Shown: in pieces, positions 22,800-32,857 of the stretch
How positions within the stretch are numbered: the stretch's first letter is position 1
Layout of the letters: each line of letters begins with the position of its first letter
Assembly: GCA_000227525.2 (NCBI GenBank)
Contig: AGIG01000028.1
Location: 1-64,000, forward strand
Reading direction: 5' to 3'
From: a gamma proteobacterium HIMB30
Lineage (GTDB): Bacteria; Pseudomonadota; Gammaproteobacteria; Pseudomonadales; Litorivicinaceae
Length of the DNA stretch: 64,000 nt
The notes under the pieces: model-generated
What the model saw: the letters and a program-made list of their open reading frames with translations, nothing else
Database searches by the model: none
Told to the model about the DNA's origin: nothing
Position numbers and translations under genes: made by a program

Positions 22800-23318
22800 T
22801 CAAATTGGGTTCGTTTTCGCACTTTTTAGGCATCTAGACAATTCAGCCGCTGCTGTTTGTTGATACCTAATTGTGGGATATGCCTGTTTTACTCTCTTAC
22901 CAATATCGAGCGGATCTGAGAGCTCTTCGGACAACATTTTACCCAGCCGAACAAACCTTTTTATTTTCCTAGTGGCCAAAAGCGACCATGCGGACACATC
23001 TAGAAGATTTGTGTACATAGATTGTATTTCATCTACGTCTTTTTCCGGCACCTCTAGGTACGCCTCAGCCATTGTAGCCATCGCGTTCTGCAAACTTGAA
23101 AACGCACGCTCCATTTGAAGCGCCTGATTCTCTTCAAAACCTTTAAAAATCAATAACTTGTATAATTCTTCATTTCTTGAATATGGAAGAAACCGGCCAG
23201 AAGATAGACCATGCTTAAGTGAGTTCAAAGACGACCTCTCCTTTCCGATCAGTGTCTTTGGTCCTGTGGAAAGACGAGAGTTTGCTCTATTTGCTTTTTT
23301 TTGATTGTGGCTCGACAT
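22800..23318 (-). CDS. Unknown protein with STGPKT...LKHGL motif
   Basis: 172 residues from ATG 23318. The N-terminus KKANRANSRLSTGPKT, followed by GKERSS and NSLKHGLS, is a motif I recognise from many uncharacterised bacterial proteins, which also start this way, supporting this start. The rest is helical and basic, with no catalytic motif I can name. Its start overlaps the preceding gene by 32 bases and its stop abuts the coq7 stop. The block looks more A+T-rich than its neighbours, suggesting transfer. Confidence 0.6.
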   Translation of the reverse strand: MSSHNQKKANRANSRLSTGPKTLIGKERSSLNSLKHGLSSGRFLPYSRNEELYKLLIFKGFEENQALQMERAFSSLQNAMATMAEAYLEVPEKDVDEIQSMYTNLLDVSAWSLLATRKIKRFVRLGKMLSEELSDPLDIGKRVKQAYPTIRYQQTAAAELSRCLKSAKTNPI

Positions 23319-23589
23319 GATGCACAACCGCTTTCTTGTCAGATAAAACTTGCTCCGCATGCGCTACTTGTAACTCGAGCCGCCGAACTAGGGAGGGACG
23401 TAGTTTGATATGGTCAATCGTCTTCTGGATATGTCTTATATTTTGATACTGACGGTTAATCAGATCCTCTAATTTTCTGAGGGTATCCGCACATCCGGTA
23501 AATGCGTCAGCCCTCAGTTGATCGATAGTCATTCCGGCTTTTTCTGTCAACTCTAAGAGCTCGCCCTCTTCGCCCGCATTAAAAGCCAC
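23287..23589 (-). CDS. Small helical protein of unknown function
   Basis: 100 residues, GTG start. Predicted mostly helical and probably coiled coil (LLELTEKAGMTIDQL; LEDLINRQYQNIRHIQKTI). It lies six bases after the stop of the 56-residue gene and overlaps the following gene by 32 bases, so the three are probably one transcript. No clear ribosome site and no family recognised. The overlap contains a run of eight A's in the coding strand. Confidence 0.5.
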   Translation of the reverse strand: MAFNAGEEGELLELTEKAGMTIDQLRADAFTGCADTLRKLEDLINRQYQNIRHIQKTIDHIKLRPSLVRRLELQVAHAEQVLSDKKAVVHHVEPQSKKSK

Positions 23590-23595
23590 AAAAGC

Positions 23596-23766
23596 TCAAG
23601 AAATATTAGAGCCTGACATTGAAAGACGCTTAGACAACTGGCTGATCATGCAGCTCTGAATCAAATTCTCTCTATCTCTAGACAGACGATCTATCCACAG
23701 ACAACAGTCAGTAATTTGGCGCTCAAAAATTTCTTCGAGCGCTTCTTTGTTAGGGCTTTGTGTCAT
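23596..23766 (-). CDS. Small unknown protein, first gene of three-gene insert
   Basis: 56 residues from ATG 23766: acidic N-terminus (NKEALEEIFERQ), two adjacent cysteines (DCCLW), then a basic helical end. It fills the space between osmC and the 100-residue gene in the same direction, eight bases after the osmC stop. No family recognised; support is position and tight packing only. Confidence 0.4.
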   Translation of the reverse strand: MTQSPNKEALEEIFERQITDCCLWIDRLSRDRENLIQSCMISQLSKRLSMSGSNIS

Positions 23767-23774
23767 GCTTATCT

Positions 23775-24188
23775 CTAAACAAACGTCACCCGGTGACTCA
23801 GCTCAACGCCCGCATCTTCAAGCATTTTTGAAGCAGAGCAATATTTTTCTGCAGAGAGAGCGACGGCCCGCTCGACTTTTGCCTGATCTAAGTTATCGCC
23901 AGATACCTGAAAGTCCATCGTGATTTTGGTAAACACAGAAGGCACTGTGTCCGCACGTTCAGCCTCTAGAAAACACTCGCATGAAGCAATGTTTTGCCGC
24001 TGCTTCTTCAAAATTGTAATGACATCAAAACTCGCGCAACTCCCGAGCCCCATCAAGATAAGTTCCATCGGCCGAGGCCCAATATTGCGTCCGCCATGCT
24101 CTGGCGCTCCATCGATAACCATCGCATGCCCCGAGCCACTCTCCGCCACAAAAGATACTTCCTGATGCCAAGCAACACGTGATTTCAT
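23775..24188 (-). CDS. OsmC/YhfA-family protein
   Basis: 137-residue OsmC-fold protein. Both redox cysteines are present (LGSCASFD and EKYCSASKM), which in Ohr/OsmC proteins reduce organic peroxides; the YhfA branch, to which the synteny points, has no firm substrate. The ATG at 24188 overlaps the DUF2489 stop (ATGA) and has AAAGGAG upstream; an in-frame GTG at 24200 lies directly on that site and is unlikely. Confidence 0.85.
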   Translation of the reverse strand: MKSRVAWHQEVSFVAESGSGHAMVIDGAPEHGGRNIGPRPMELILMGLGSCASFDVITILKKQRQNIASCECFLEAERADTVPSVFTKITMDFQVSGDNLDQAKVERAVALSAEKYCSASKMLEDAGVELSHRVTFV

Positions 24189-24607
24189 TGATTCACCCAC
24201 TCCTTTAAGCGCTTAAGCTCAGCAGCGAGCTCCGCTTCATGAATTTGTAACAACTGGCGTCGCGCCGCATCGTGCTCTTTTCGAGTTGTTGGGTCTATTT
24301 GTTGTCGCGCTTCCCCAAAAGGCATTGCGAGGATGGCTCCGCTCACTTCATCAAACCGAGTCAATTCGAGAGTGGACAGCCAGTTTTCCTGATGCGCATC
24401 GAGTAGTACCCGAATCCGTAACAAGCATTCGGAACGGTCCACCTGATCTGTCAGATAAGAATCGATCAAAATGTGTATGCCCAACAACGCATCTTGTCGT
24501 GCTTGTGCTCGTTGATGCTCGAGCGTTTTGACCTGACGCGTCAGCGACCAGGCGTACCACCCAAGGCCTGCAACGACGACAATCCCGATAGCAGTCAGCC
24601 ACGACAT
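24185..24607 (-). CDS. DUF2489-family membrane-anchored protein
   Basis: 140 residues with a single N-terminal helix (WLTAIGIVVVAGLGWYAWSL) followed by a cytoplasmic helical domain (GIHILIDSYLTDQVDRSECLLRIRVLLD) resembling DUF2489. Function unknown. It starts two bases after the trpC stop and overlaps osmC by four bases, so it belongs to the trp transcript. Confidence 0.7.
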   Translation of the reverse strand: MSWLTAIGIVVVAGLGWYAWSLTRQVKTLEHQRAQARQDALLGIHILIDSYLTDQVDRSECLLRIRVLLDAHQENWLSTLELTRFDEVSGAILAMPFGEARQQIDPTTRKEHDAARRQLLQIHEAELAAELKRLKEWVNQ

Positions 24608-24609
24608 GA

Positions 24610-25413
24610 CTAAAGGTCCTGAAACAATCCTGTCAGAGCAACACCTGGGTCAGGCTGTCGCATGAAGGCCTCACCGACCAGGAATCCATAAATGCCGTGC
24701 GCATGCATTAACCCGACGTCCTTCGCCTGTAATATTCCCGATTCGGTAATGAGTAAGCGGTCATCCGGAATGAGTCGCAACAGATCCAGTGTGACTTCGA
24801 GCCTTGTTTCAAATGTATGCAAGTTTCGATTATTGATACCGATGAGCCGATTATCCAGTGCAAGCGCACGCTCAAGCTCACGTTCGTCGTGCACCTCAAT
24901 CAATACGTCGAGACCGACAGACAATGCGGTGTCGTGTAAGTGCCTTAAGTCGGAATCCCCGAGCGCAGCGACGATCAATAAAATACAATCCGCACCCAAG
25001 ACTCGCGATTCAATGATCTGGTAAGGATCCACCATAAAATCCTTTCGGATCACTGGGAGATTGCATGCGCTCCGTGCCGCCTGTAAATCATCATCAGATC
25101 CTTGAAAAAAATCCTGGTCAGTCAGGACAGATAAACAAGATGCTCCTGCTGTTTCATATTGTTGCGCATGAAGCGCCGGCTGAAAGTCAGCTCTTAATAA
25201 ACCCTTCGATGGCGAAGCACGTTTAATTTCCGCAATCACCGCAGATTTCTGAGCCATCGCCTGTTTGACCAGCCGATCAGTAAATCCGCGCGTTGCATCC
25301 TGATCAGCTAGCATGCTTTCGAGATCTTGCATCGATCGTTGTGCCTGCCGATCAGAAACCTCCTGACGCTTTCTAGCAATAATCCGATCTAAAATTGTTG
25401 TCGAACAACTCAT
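24610..25413 (-). CDS. trpC: Indole-3-glycerol phosphate synthase
   Basis: Closes the indole ring in tryptophan synthesis. The 267-residue TIM barrel has IKRASPSKG (substrate lysine), [21 protein letters not shown] and ITESGI. It is monofunctional, without TrpF. The start is three bases after the trpD stop. Confidence 0.96.
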   Translation of the reverse strand: MSCSTTILDRIIARKRQEVSDRQAQRSMQDLESMLADQDATRGFTDRLVKQAMAQKSAVIAEIKRASPSKGLLRADFQPALHAQQYETAGASCLSVLTDQDFFQGSDDDLQAARSACNLPVIRKDFMVDPYQIIESRVLGADCILLIVAALGDSDLRHLHDTALSVGLDVLIEVHDERELERALALDNRLIGINNRNLHTFETRLEVTLDLLRLIPDDRLLITESGILQAKDVGLMHAHGIYGFLVGEAFMRQPDPGVALTGLFQDL

Positions 25414-25416
25414 GGA

Positions 25417-26442
25417 TTATTCACCCTTTAATTCTTGCGTTAGATGTGCGAGCGCCTCAAATTTTTGCATGGCCTCGCCAGACTCCATCACTTCCCAAGC
25501 GGCCTCAACGCCATCCTCAAGCGAATGCGCACAACCGGCTGTGTAAATTGCTGCGCCAGCATTGAAGGCCACGATATCTGACGCGGGATGATCATCAGCC
25601 ACTAATGCCATTTTGATCATCTCAAGTGACTGTTCAGCGGTCTCAACAATCAACTCGTCGCGATCGCTTAACTCGAGGTCAAAGTCTTGTGGTTTGATCC
25701 GATACTCGCGAATGCGCCCATCCTTTAATTCCGCAACCCGGCTGGCTGCTGACACGCTCAACTCATCGAGCCCATCCTCTGATCGGACCACTAAGACATG
25801 GCGAGATCCGAGTCGATGTAAAACTTCTGCTAAGGGTGTTAACAGCGTTTCATCAAACACTCCGAGTACTTGGTTCGGAGCACCGGCAGGATTGGTCAAT
25901 GGTCCGAGTACATTGAAGATCGTTCGCATCGCGAGCTCTTTGCGTGGACCAATCGCGTGACGCATTGCTGAATGGTGAGCTGGTGCAAACATAAACCCAA
26001 CGCCAAGTGTCTCAATACAGGTTTTGACTTGGCTGGCATCAAGGTCTAGGCGAACACCGGCAGCCTCAAGAACATCTGCTGATCCTGACTTCGAAGAAAC
26101 AGAACGGTTACCGTGCTTCGCGACTCGCCCACCGGCAGCGGCGACCACAAATGCGGAGGCTGTTGATACATTGAAAATATTTGCGCCATCTCCGCCCGTT
26201 CCACAGGTATCAACCAAAAATTCGCGAGGGACATCGACCTTTTGGGAGAGTTCACGCATGACACTCGCTGCGCCGACGATTTCGTCGATCGTCTCGCCTT
26301 TCATTCGGAGACCCATTAGCAACGCCCCAATCTGAGCATCTGTGGCTTCGCCCGTCATGATCGACCGCATCACGGCAATCATCTCCTCAGAATGAAGATC
26401 ATGCTTTGCGCATACCGTCGCGATCGCCTCTTGAATGGTCAT
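25417..26442 (-). CDS. trpD: Anthranilate phosphoribosyltransferase
   Basis: Transfers phosphoribose to anthranilate. The 341-residue protein has [35 protein letters not shown]-like motif (here VLEAAG), and [10 protein letters not shown] 26442 overlaps the trpG stop (ATGA); a GTG two codons upstream is possible. Confidence 0.96.
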   Translation of the reverse strand: MTIQEAIATVCAKHDLHSEEMIAVMRSIMTGEATDAQIGALLMGLRMKGETIDEIVGAASVMRELSQKVDVPREFLVDTCGTGGDGANIFNVSTASAFVVAAAGGRVAKHGNRSVSSKSGSADVLEAAGVRLDLDASQVKTCIETLGVGFMFAPAHHSAMRHAIGPRKELAMRTIFNVLGPLTNPAGAPNQVLGVFDETLLTPLAEVLHRLGSRHVLVVRSEDGLDELSVSAASRVAELKDGRIREYRIKPQDFDLELSDRDELIVETAEQSLEMIKMALVADDHPASDIVAFNAGAAIYTAGCAHSLEDGVEAAWEVMESGEAMQKFEALAHLTQELKGE

Positions 26443-27035
26443 GACCACTCTCCCCCTCTTACTGCCAGAAAATTACGTAGCAACTCATGGCCCTGGTGAC
26501 TTGCAATCGATTCAGGGTGGAACTGTACACCCTCAACCGTCAATTGTTTATGACGCACACCCATGATCGCTTCGGGTTCATCCAATTCATCATGACTCCA
26601 AGCCGTGATCTCTAGGCAATCAGGTACCGTCGCTGGATCAATGACTAAGGAATGATACCGTGTCTGAACCAGAGGCTGATTCAGGCCCAAAAATACACCC
26701 TGCCCATCGTGATGAATCGAACTGGTTTTGCCGTGCATCACCATCGGAGCGCGGATGACCGTACCCCCAAATGCTTGCCCAATGGCTTGGTGTCCCAAAC
26801 ACACACCAAGTAATGGGACCTTTCCTGAAAAGTGTTCAATGACTTGGATGCTAATTCCAGCCTGGTCGGGATCACATGGACCCGGACTCACCACAACATG
26901 GTCCGGTTTCAGCGCAATTAACTCGTCTAAGGTGGCCTGATCATTGCGAATCGTTGTGACCGTCTCACCCAGCTCTCCGAAGTACTGCACGAGGTTATAG
27001 GTGAAGCTATCGTAATTATCGATCATTAATAACAT
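26439..27035 (-). CDS. trpG: Anthranilate synthase component II
   Basis: Glutamine amidotransferase that feeds ammonia to TrpE. The 198-residue class I domain has the catalytic Cys in [11 protein letters not shown] and the His-Glu pair in QFHPES. It is separate from TrpD, as in Pseudomonas, unlike the E. coli fusion. Three bases separate it from trpE. A sister role in folate synthesis (PabA) is possible, since no other copy is visible. Confidence 0.95.
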   Translation of the reverse strand: MLLMIDNYDSFTYNLVQYFGELGETVTTIRNDQATLDELIALKPDHVVVSPGPCDPDQAGISIQVIEHFSGKVPLLGVCLGHQAIGQAFGGTVIRAPMVMHGKTSSIHHDGQGVFLGLNQPLVQTRYHSLVIDPATVPDCLEITAWSHDELDEPEAIMGVRHKQLTVEGVQFHPESIASHQGHELLRNFLAVRGGEWS

Positions 27036-27038
27036 CGT

Positions 27039-28562
27039 CTAGCTCCGTACCATTGGACCTTTCAGGTCCTTGAATCCCGTTAATGCAGCGTTTGCCGCCC
27101 GAATCACTGCCCGACCCTTATTTAAGGTTTCTGCCCATTCAGACTGCGGGACTGAATCGGCAACCAGCCCAGCGCCCGCCTGGATGTGCATTACGCCACC
27201 CTTAATCACGGCAGTACGGATTGCAATCGCTGTGTCCATATTGCCTGACCAACCAAGATAGCCAACAGCGCCACCATAGATCCCTCGTCGAACAGGCTCA
27301 AACTGATTGATTAATTCCATGGCACGCACCTTGGGCGCACCTGATAATGTTCCAGCCGGTAAACACGCTTTTAACACGTCCAACGCGCTCACATCAGGGC
27401 GAACTTTACCTTCGACATGGCTGACGATATGCATGACATGTGAATAGCGTTCGACAACCATGTTATCTGTCAATTCAACAGAACCAACCTCAGCGACGCG
27501 CCCAACATCATTACGGCCCAAGTCGATTAACATTAAATGCTCACTAATCTCTTTAGGATCGGCCAATAACTCGTTTTCAAGCGCGACATCTTCTTCTTGT
27601 GTTTTCCCACGTGGCCGAGTGCCTGCGATTGGACGCACTGACACATGGCCATCCTCCAAGCGCGCGAGAATCTCTGGCGATGAGCCGACAATGTGCGTGT
27701 CATCTAGGTTAAGGAAATACATATACGGCGAAGGATTTAACACCCGTAGTGCGCGATAGAGAGATAAAGGACTCTCGGCGTATGGGACAGAAATCCGCTG
27801 GCTCAGAACCGTCTGCATCACGTCTCCAGCTTGGATGTACTCTTTGACATCTTTTACTGCAGTTTTAAACGCATCTTTTTCTAAGCTGTACTGATAATCA
27901 GCCTCGGTAATGGGTTCATTTTCAGTGGGGTAAAAAGCGGATGGATCCATGGCGGCTGCGAGATCATCCAACATATCGTCTAACCGTTCACATGCTGTCT
28001 CGTAAGCGCCTGCTTCCTGTGGATTCGCATGGGTAATCAGTGTCAGCATCCCCGACAAGTTATCAAACACGACAACGTCATCAGACCGCATCAAAATAAT
28101 ATCAGGAGAGCCGATCGGATCGTTGTCAGGGAGCGTTTTTGCGACTCGCGGCTCGACGTATTGAATCGTGTCATAGCCGAAATAACCAACGAGACCACCC
28201 GTAAATTTCGGTAAATCGAGCTCGTCAACGACCCAAGATGGCGTTTCTCCTAATCGGACTTGATAGTCGGAGATCCAAGTCAAAGGATCTTCTGACTCGA
28301 TAATTTCGACCACTTCATCACGCTCGAAGCGAGTGATTCGGGGTCCGTTGACTTCAATTCGCTCACGCGACGGAAGACCGATACATGAATAACGACCCCA
28401 TGTCTCGCCTCCAGTGACTGATTCAAGCAGGTAAGACCAAGGACGATCAGCGAGTTTCAGATAACACGATAATGGAGTTTCCATATCCGCAAGCCGTTTC
28501 ACAGCGACAGGGACACGGGTGAGATCCAGTTTGCGATACCGATCAAATTGTTCAGGCGTCAT
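27039..28562 (-). CDS. trpE: Anthranilate synthase component I
   Basis: Chorismate to anthranilate with TrpG. 507 residues, with the tryptophan-feedback element LLES (residues near 48), PSPYMYFL, IVGSSPEILAR, RPIAGTRPRG, and the C-terminal IQAGAGLVADSVP. The start overlaps the gph stop by 11 bases. No leader peptide with Trp codons is seen because it lies inside the operon. Confidence 0.96.
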   Translation of the reverse strand: MTPEQFDRYRKLDLTRVPVAVKRLADMETPLSCYLKLADRPWSYLLESVTGGETWGRYSCIGLPSRERIEVNGPRITRFERDEVVEIIESEDPLTWISDYQVRLGETPSWVVDELDLPKFTGGLVGYFGYDTIQYVEPRVAKTLPDNDPIGSPDIILMRSDDVVVFDNLSGMLTLITHANPQEAGAYETACERLDDMLDDLAAAMDPSAFYPTENEPITEADYQYSLEKDAFKTAVKDVKEYIQAGDVMQTVLSQRISVPYAESPLSLYRALRVLNPSPYMYFLNLDDTHIVGSSPEILARLEDGHVSVRPIAGTRPRGKTQEEDVALENELLADPKEISEHLMLIDLGRNDVGRVAEVGSVELTDNMVVERYSHVMHIVSHVEGKVRPDVSALDVLKACLPAGTLSGAPKVRAMELINQFEPVRRGIYGGAVGYLGWSGNMDTAIAIRTAVIKGGVMHIQAGAGLVADSVPQSEWAETLNKGRAVIRAANAALTGFKDLKGPMVRS

Positions 28563-29217
28563 TAATGATTAATTCCATCAAATCTTGGATCACACGATCT
28601 GCGCCGCAGTGATAAACATCTAAATCTCCAGCGTATCCAAAACTGACCAGGATTGAGGTGACTCCCGCCGCCTTGGCTGCCCCTAAGTCTGCTTTACTAT
28701 CACCAACGAGACAGGCTTCGTGTGGAGCTCTGCCCAAATCAGTCAGCGCATGATGCACCATATCAGGTTCTGGCTTTTTCGTCGGCAAGTCATCGCCTGC
28801 GACAATGCTGTCAAATGCATCCTGCAAATCAAAGGCAGGCAACATCAATTCCACAAAGCGCCGCGGCTTATTAGTCACCAGACCCACTTGCTTTCCTTCG
28901 GCCTTCAGTGTCTGGATGACTTCTGTCGCACCTGAATATAACACCGACGTTTCAGCGCAAATTGGCTCGTATTCTTCGAGAAACACTGACAGAAGCAGGC
29001 GGCACAAGGGTGATTTCATTGTGAAGCTGTCATCGTTGGTGACATGCCTCACCGCTTGCTCAACCAGAGCGCCAGCACCATGCCCAACCATTTGCGTCCC
29101 GAGTTCGAGCCCAACTCCCGCCAGTCCTGCTCGTTCAAGAGCCCGATCCAGAGCACGCGTGAGATCGGGCGCACTGTCAACCAATGTGCCATCAAAGTCA
29201 AAGAGATAAGCTTGCAT
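28552..29217 (-). CDS. gph: Phosphoglycolate phosphatase
   Basis: HAD phosphatase that removes 2-phosphoglycolate. From ATG 29217 the 221-residue protein begins QAYLFDFDGTLVDSAPDL, the HAD nucleophile motif; VTNKPRR and CLVGDSKADLGAAKAAG supply motifs II-IV. The open frame reaches back to 29274, but that part is not conserved. gph-trpE adjacency is found in Pseudomonas. It heads the operon and is divergent from lptD. Confidence 0.9.
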   Translation of the reverse strand: MQAYLFDFDGTLVDSAPDLTRALDRALERAGLAGVGLELGTQMVGHGAGALVEQAVRHVTNDDSFTMKSPLCRLLLSVFLEEYEPICAETSVLYSGATEVIQTLKAEGKQVGLVTNKPRRFVELMLPAFDLQDAFDSIVAGDDLPTKKPEPDMVHHALTDLGRAPHEACLVGDSKADLGAAKAAGVTSILVSFGYAGDLDVYHCGADRVIQDLMELIINDA

Positions 29218-29343
29218 ATCTGCGGATCCAAACCGTCGAAAAGGGCGAAAACATATCATTGTTTCGGCAACCAAGCACCCTAGGGCCTAGGCAACATGCA
29301 TCAGACTCAACTATGATCCGGTTTCAGTTCTAAAAGTGAATCT

Positions 29344-31593
29344 ATGAATCAGTCAACGTTATCTCGATCAATTGCACTCGGCATACTGGCGATGAGTGCC
29401 GGTATCGCACACAGTGCTGAGCAGACTGCTGCGGCAACTGATTGGGTTGTCGATACCTCTGGAACCTATCTGTGCCAAGGATACTACAGCCCCCCGTTTG
29501 TCGAAGGGTCGGCGAGTGAGGATTTAAACGCAGAAGCGGAAAATACTGATTACGATGGCGACGACCGGGTCATTTTGAACGGTAATGCATTTATCAGCCG
29601 TAATGATTTCCAACTCGAGGCCGATCGTGTGTCATTTTTGAACTCCACAGGCGATGGTGACGCCGAGGGGAATGTCAAAATCAGGCGACCAAACACCTTG
29701 CTTATCGGCGATACGGCATCAGTTAATGTGCGCACAAACGCTTTTGACTTAAAAAATTCATCCTTCGTCACGCACCAAAATCGACTACGAGGAGAATCAG
29801 AATTCGCGATTGGGGCTCCAAATGGTGACATTCGCGTGGTCAACGGGACCATCACGTTCTGTGCGCCCGATGTCAATTCATGGGATTTGCAGGCAAACCA
29901 GATTTATTTGAATCAATCTTCCGGACGCGGCTGGGCGAACGATGTCATCGTACGCATCAAAGAGATTCCGGTGTTTTACACGCCTGCCTTGGGTTTTCCC
30001 CTCGATGATCGGCGTCTCACTGGATTTCTGTTCCCCAGTTACTCAGTCGGCTCAAAATCGGGAACAGAGATCGTGACTCCGTTTTATTGGAATCTTGCGC
30101 CCAACTATGACTTGCTGATTCAGCCTCGATTCATGACGGCGCGTGGAACGGCGATTGGTTTACATGGACGTTATCTGTTCGAAGATTTCAGTTTATTCGA
30201 AGCAAAAACAGAGCAACTGCCAGATGATAAAGTCGCAGGAACAGATCGTCATATTTCAAAGCTCACCTTGACCAGTGATCCATCAAAACCACTCATTTGG
30301 AACATGGCTTACGAAGACGCATCGGACGGGACATACCAAACTGATCTCGATAATTTCGCTGATCTGTCCGACAAGCAACAATTGACATCATCAATCGGTG
30401 CGACCGTCCGAGGAGACAACTGGAGCGCTGGATGGCTAGTTGACCGGGTTGATGTCGTTGATCCGTCTATCACGGGCTCGGCAGTCAAGTTTTCTCGTCA
30501 ACCGCAATTTACTGCATCTTGGGCCAATTATGGTGAGGATTGGAATCTGTTTGCTTCAGGCGATGCCACTGAATTCACACGAACCACAACGGGACTATCG
30601 AGTTCAGATCCATCGGAAGGCCGCCGTCTCTCTTCAGATTTAAAAGCTGAGTATCCCATGGCACGTGCATTTGGCTCGCTGACCCCGGCGGCTCTAGGGT
30701 TCGCGCGCTGGTCGGAAGCAACGACTGGCGCAACAACACAAGATAACGCGTATTTCACCTACGGCGCGTCACTGGATGGAAGCCTCAATTTCGAAAAGTT
30801 CGGCGAGAACGGTTCACTGCATGAAATCATTCCCCGCGCGAAGTTGTTGATTCGCGAACCAAATGAAGATCCGACGGTTGTCAAATTCGATACGCCGGAT
30901 ACCGCAAACGAAACAGATACTGTCAGTCAAATTTTCTTAGATAATCCAATCTCTGGAGGCGACTTCGTTGGTGATACTCGAGAGATTGCGCTCTCACTAA
31001 CATCCCGTGGTGTTAACAGTAATGGCATCGAAACCTACCGCGTAACTGCGGGACGAACACTGTTCCTTCAGGATCGTGGGATTACCCTTTCAGGAAGCCC
31101 TGAAACCACTGAACAAGGGCCTTTGGTGGTCGAATCAAGTGTGCGCCTGGCTGAGTCGTTTAACTGGAACACGCGTTTCACTTCTGTCGCTGATGGCGAA
31201 ACCATGGATACAGCAACCAATGAGTTGAAATATCGGACTTCTGACACAGATTACGTCACACAACGTATCGTTTGGGATAATGACGCAGCGACTCGAACCG
31301 ATCTGTATGTTTCGAATCAACTCAGCCAACAATGGCGTTTTCTGGCAGGCCTGCAGTGGGAGCCAAACACCGAAGAACGCGTCAATCAGGTGGTTGGACT
31401 TGAATACGAAAGCTGCTGTTGGCGTGCCGCAGTAGTACACGCCTATGAGCGAGACCAAGTCACGTCGACGGACGGCGGACACTCGGTGAAACTACAACTT
31501 GAACTTAAAGGACTCGGCGTCTTAGGTCGTGGGGCTTCCTCAATTATGGAACGGTTATTGGAAGGTTATGAACTCTCTGAAGCTCGGTATTAA
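29344..31593 (+). CDS. lptD: LPS-assembly protein LptD
   Basis: Outer-membrane barrel that inserts lipopolysaccharide. The 749-residue precursor has a signal peptide (IALGILAMSAGIAHSA), an N-terminal OstA domain (VILNGNAFISRNDFQLEADRV), and a C-terminal barrel. Four cysteines sit where the E. coli disulfides form: one near residue 43, one near 173 and a CC pair near the end (YESCCWR). The 3' end overlaps surA by 26 bases. It heads lptD-surA-pdxA-rsmA-apaG-apaH. Confidence 0.96.
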   Translation: MNQSTLSRSIALGILAMSAGIAHSAEQTAAATDWVVDTSGTYLCQGYYSPPFVEGSASEDLNAEAENTDYDGDDRVILNGNAFISRNDFQLEADRVSFLNSTGDGDAEGNVKIRRPNTLLIGDTASVNVRTNAFDLKNSSFVTHQNRLRGESEFAIGAPNGDIRVVNGTITFCAPDVNSWDLQANQIYLNQSSGRGWANDVIVRIKEIPVFYTPALGFPLDDRRLTGFLFPSYSVGSKSGTEIVTPFYWNLAPNYDLLIQPRFMTARGTAIGLHGRYLFEDFSLFEAKTEQLPDDKVAGTDRHISKLTLTSDPSKPLIWNMAYEDASDGTYQTDLDNFADLSDKQQLTSSIGATVRGDNWSAGWLVDRVDVVDPSITGSAVKFSRQPQFTASWANYGEDWNLFASGDATEFTRTTTGLSSSDPSEGRRLSSDLKAEYPMARAFGSLTPAALGFARWSEATTGATTQDNAYFTYGASLDGSLNFEKFGENGSLHEIIPRAKLLIREPNEDPTVVKFDTPDTANETDTVSQIFLDNPISGGDFVGDTREIALSLTSRGVNSNGIETYRVTAGRTLFLQDRGITLSGSPETTEQGPLVVESSVRLAESFNWNTRFTSVADGETMDTATNELKYRTSDTDYVTQRIVWDNDAATRTDLYVSNQLSQQWRFLAGLQWEPNTEERVNQVVGLEYESCCWRAAVVHAYERDQVTSTDGGHSVKLQLELKGLGVLGRGASSIMERLLEGYELSEARY

Positions 31594-32857
31594 GTGCGCA
31601 CTCTCCACTCTCGTATTGAGCGGCCTACTGGGGATTGCTGAAGCGCGAGTGATCGACAAAATTGTCGCTGTGGTTGACTCCGGTGTCGTTCTTTCGAGTG
31701 ATATCGAGACACGACTGAATGATCTTCAGACTCAAGCTGAGACGCGGGGCAATACCATCGAGATGACGGATGAACTGCGTCAACAGGTACTCGAGCGGTT
31801 AATTCTGGAGCAAGCACAAGTTGAAGTCGCGAAACGCCGTGGACTACAAATCGATGATGCTCGCGTCAACGAAACGCTATTGCAGATTGCCAAGAATCGA
31901 GACACTGATTTACTGGGGTTGAAAAATGCGATCGAGTCTGAAGGGAAGAGCTTCGCTGTGTTTCGAGAGCAGATTCGTCGCGAGTTATTGATTAGTGCGG
32001 TTCGTGATCGGGAAGTCCGCAGTCGGATTCGGATCAGTGACTCAGAGCTTGAACGGTTTATGGAAACAACCGGTGGACAGATCAGTACTGCACCTGAACT
32101 TCTCTTGAGTCAAATCGTAGTCGGGCTCCCCAACCGTCCAAGTCCTGAGTTAATTCCACAAGCGGAACAAAAAGCGGTCCAAATCCGTGATGCGCTACTC
32201 AAAGGCGCTCCGTTCGGACAGATGGCAGTCCGTTATTCGGATGCTCCGGAGGCAAGTCAAGGTGGAGACCTCGGCTGGAGGAATATTCTCGAACTGAACC
32301 CTGTGTTTGCCGATGCTTTGGCAGACGCGAAAAAAAATACATTGATTGGGCCAATCCGATCACCAGGTGGTTTTCATTTGATCGCTGTCCGCGATCGCCG
32401 CGGCGACCAGTCAGTTGTCATCACCGAGTATCGCGCACGTCATATTCTGATCAAACCTGATGCGGTTCGATCACCAGAAAAAGCGGAAGCGCTCGCACAA
32501 AACGTCCGCCGTGAATTATTGAGTAGCGGTGATTTTGCGGAACTTGCTCGACGATTCTCTGAGGATCCATTGAGTGCAGCGAAAGGCGGCGATCTCGGAT
32601 GGGTTCGAGCGGATCAATTGGTACCTGGTTTTGCGAGCGTGATGACAGAACTGCCTCTCAATACACTCAGTGAAGTGACTCGAAGCCGTTTCGGCTTCCA
32701 TTTGATCGAGGTGCTCGAGACGCGTGAATCGGACATCTCTGAGGAACAGATGAAAAACCGCGCCCGTCAGATTTTGACTGAGCGTAAGTTTTCACGAGAA
32801 CTCGACTCTTGGCTCCGCCAAGTACGAGCGGATGCATTTGTTGAAATAAAGTCATGA
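31568..32857 (+). CDS. surA: Periplasmic chaperone / prolyl isomerase SurA
   Basis: Escorts outer-membrane proteins such as LptD. From ATG 31568 (GGAAGG five bases upstream) the 429-residue precursor has a signal peptide ending in GIAEA and an N-terminal chaperone domain (IDKIVAVVDSGVVLSSDIE). Two parvulin domains follow, each with the GGDLGW motif. A GTG at 31529 would add a non-signal extension. Overlaps lptD and, by four bases, pdxA. Confidence 0.95.
   Translation: MNSLKLGIKCALSTLVLSGLLGIAEARVIDKIVAVVDSGVVLSSDIETRLNDLQTQAETRGNTIEMTDELRQQVLERLILEQAQVEVAKRRGLQIDDARVNETLLQIAKNRDTDLLGLKNAIESEGKSFAVFREQIRRELLISAVRDREVRSRIRISDSELERFMETTGGQISTAPELLLSQIVVGLPNRPSPELIPQAEQKAVQIRDALLKGAPFGQMAVRYSDAPEASQGGDLGWRNILELNPVFADALADAKKNTLIGPIRSPGGFHLIAVRDRRGDQSVVITEYRARHILIKPDAVRSPEKAEALAQNVRRELLSSGDFAELARRFSEDPLSAAKGGDLGWVRADQLVPGFASVMTELPLNTLSEVTRSRFGFHLIEVLETRESDISEEQMKNRARQILTERKFSRELDSWLRQVRADAFVEIKS

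Noticed and set aside
23287-23318. Possible programmed frameshift joining the 100- and 172-residue genes at a run of eight A's
   Set aside because: The downstream product already has a natural-looking N-terminus, since related proteins also begin shortly before the STGPKT motif, and its own ATG is available. A +1 slip would be needed, and nothing else supports it.
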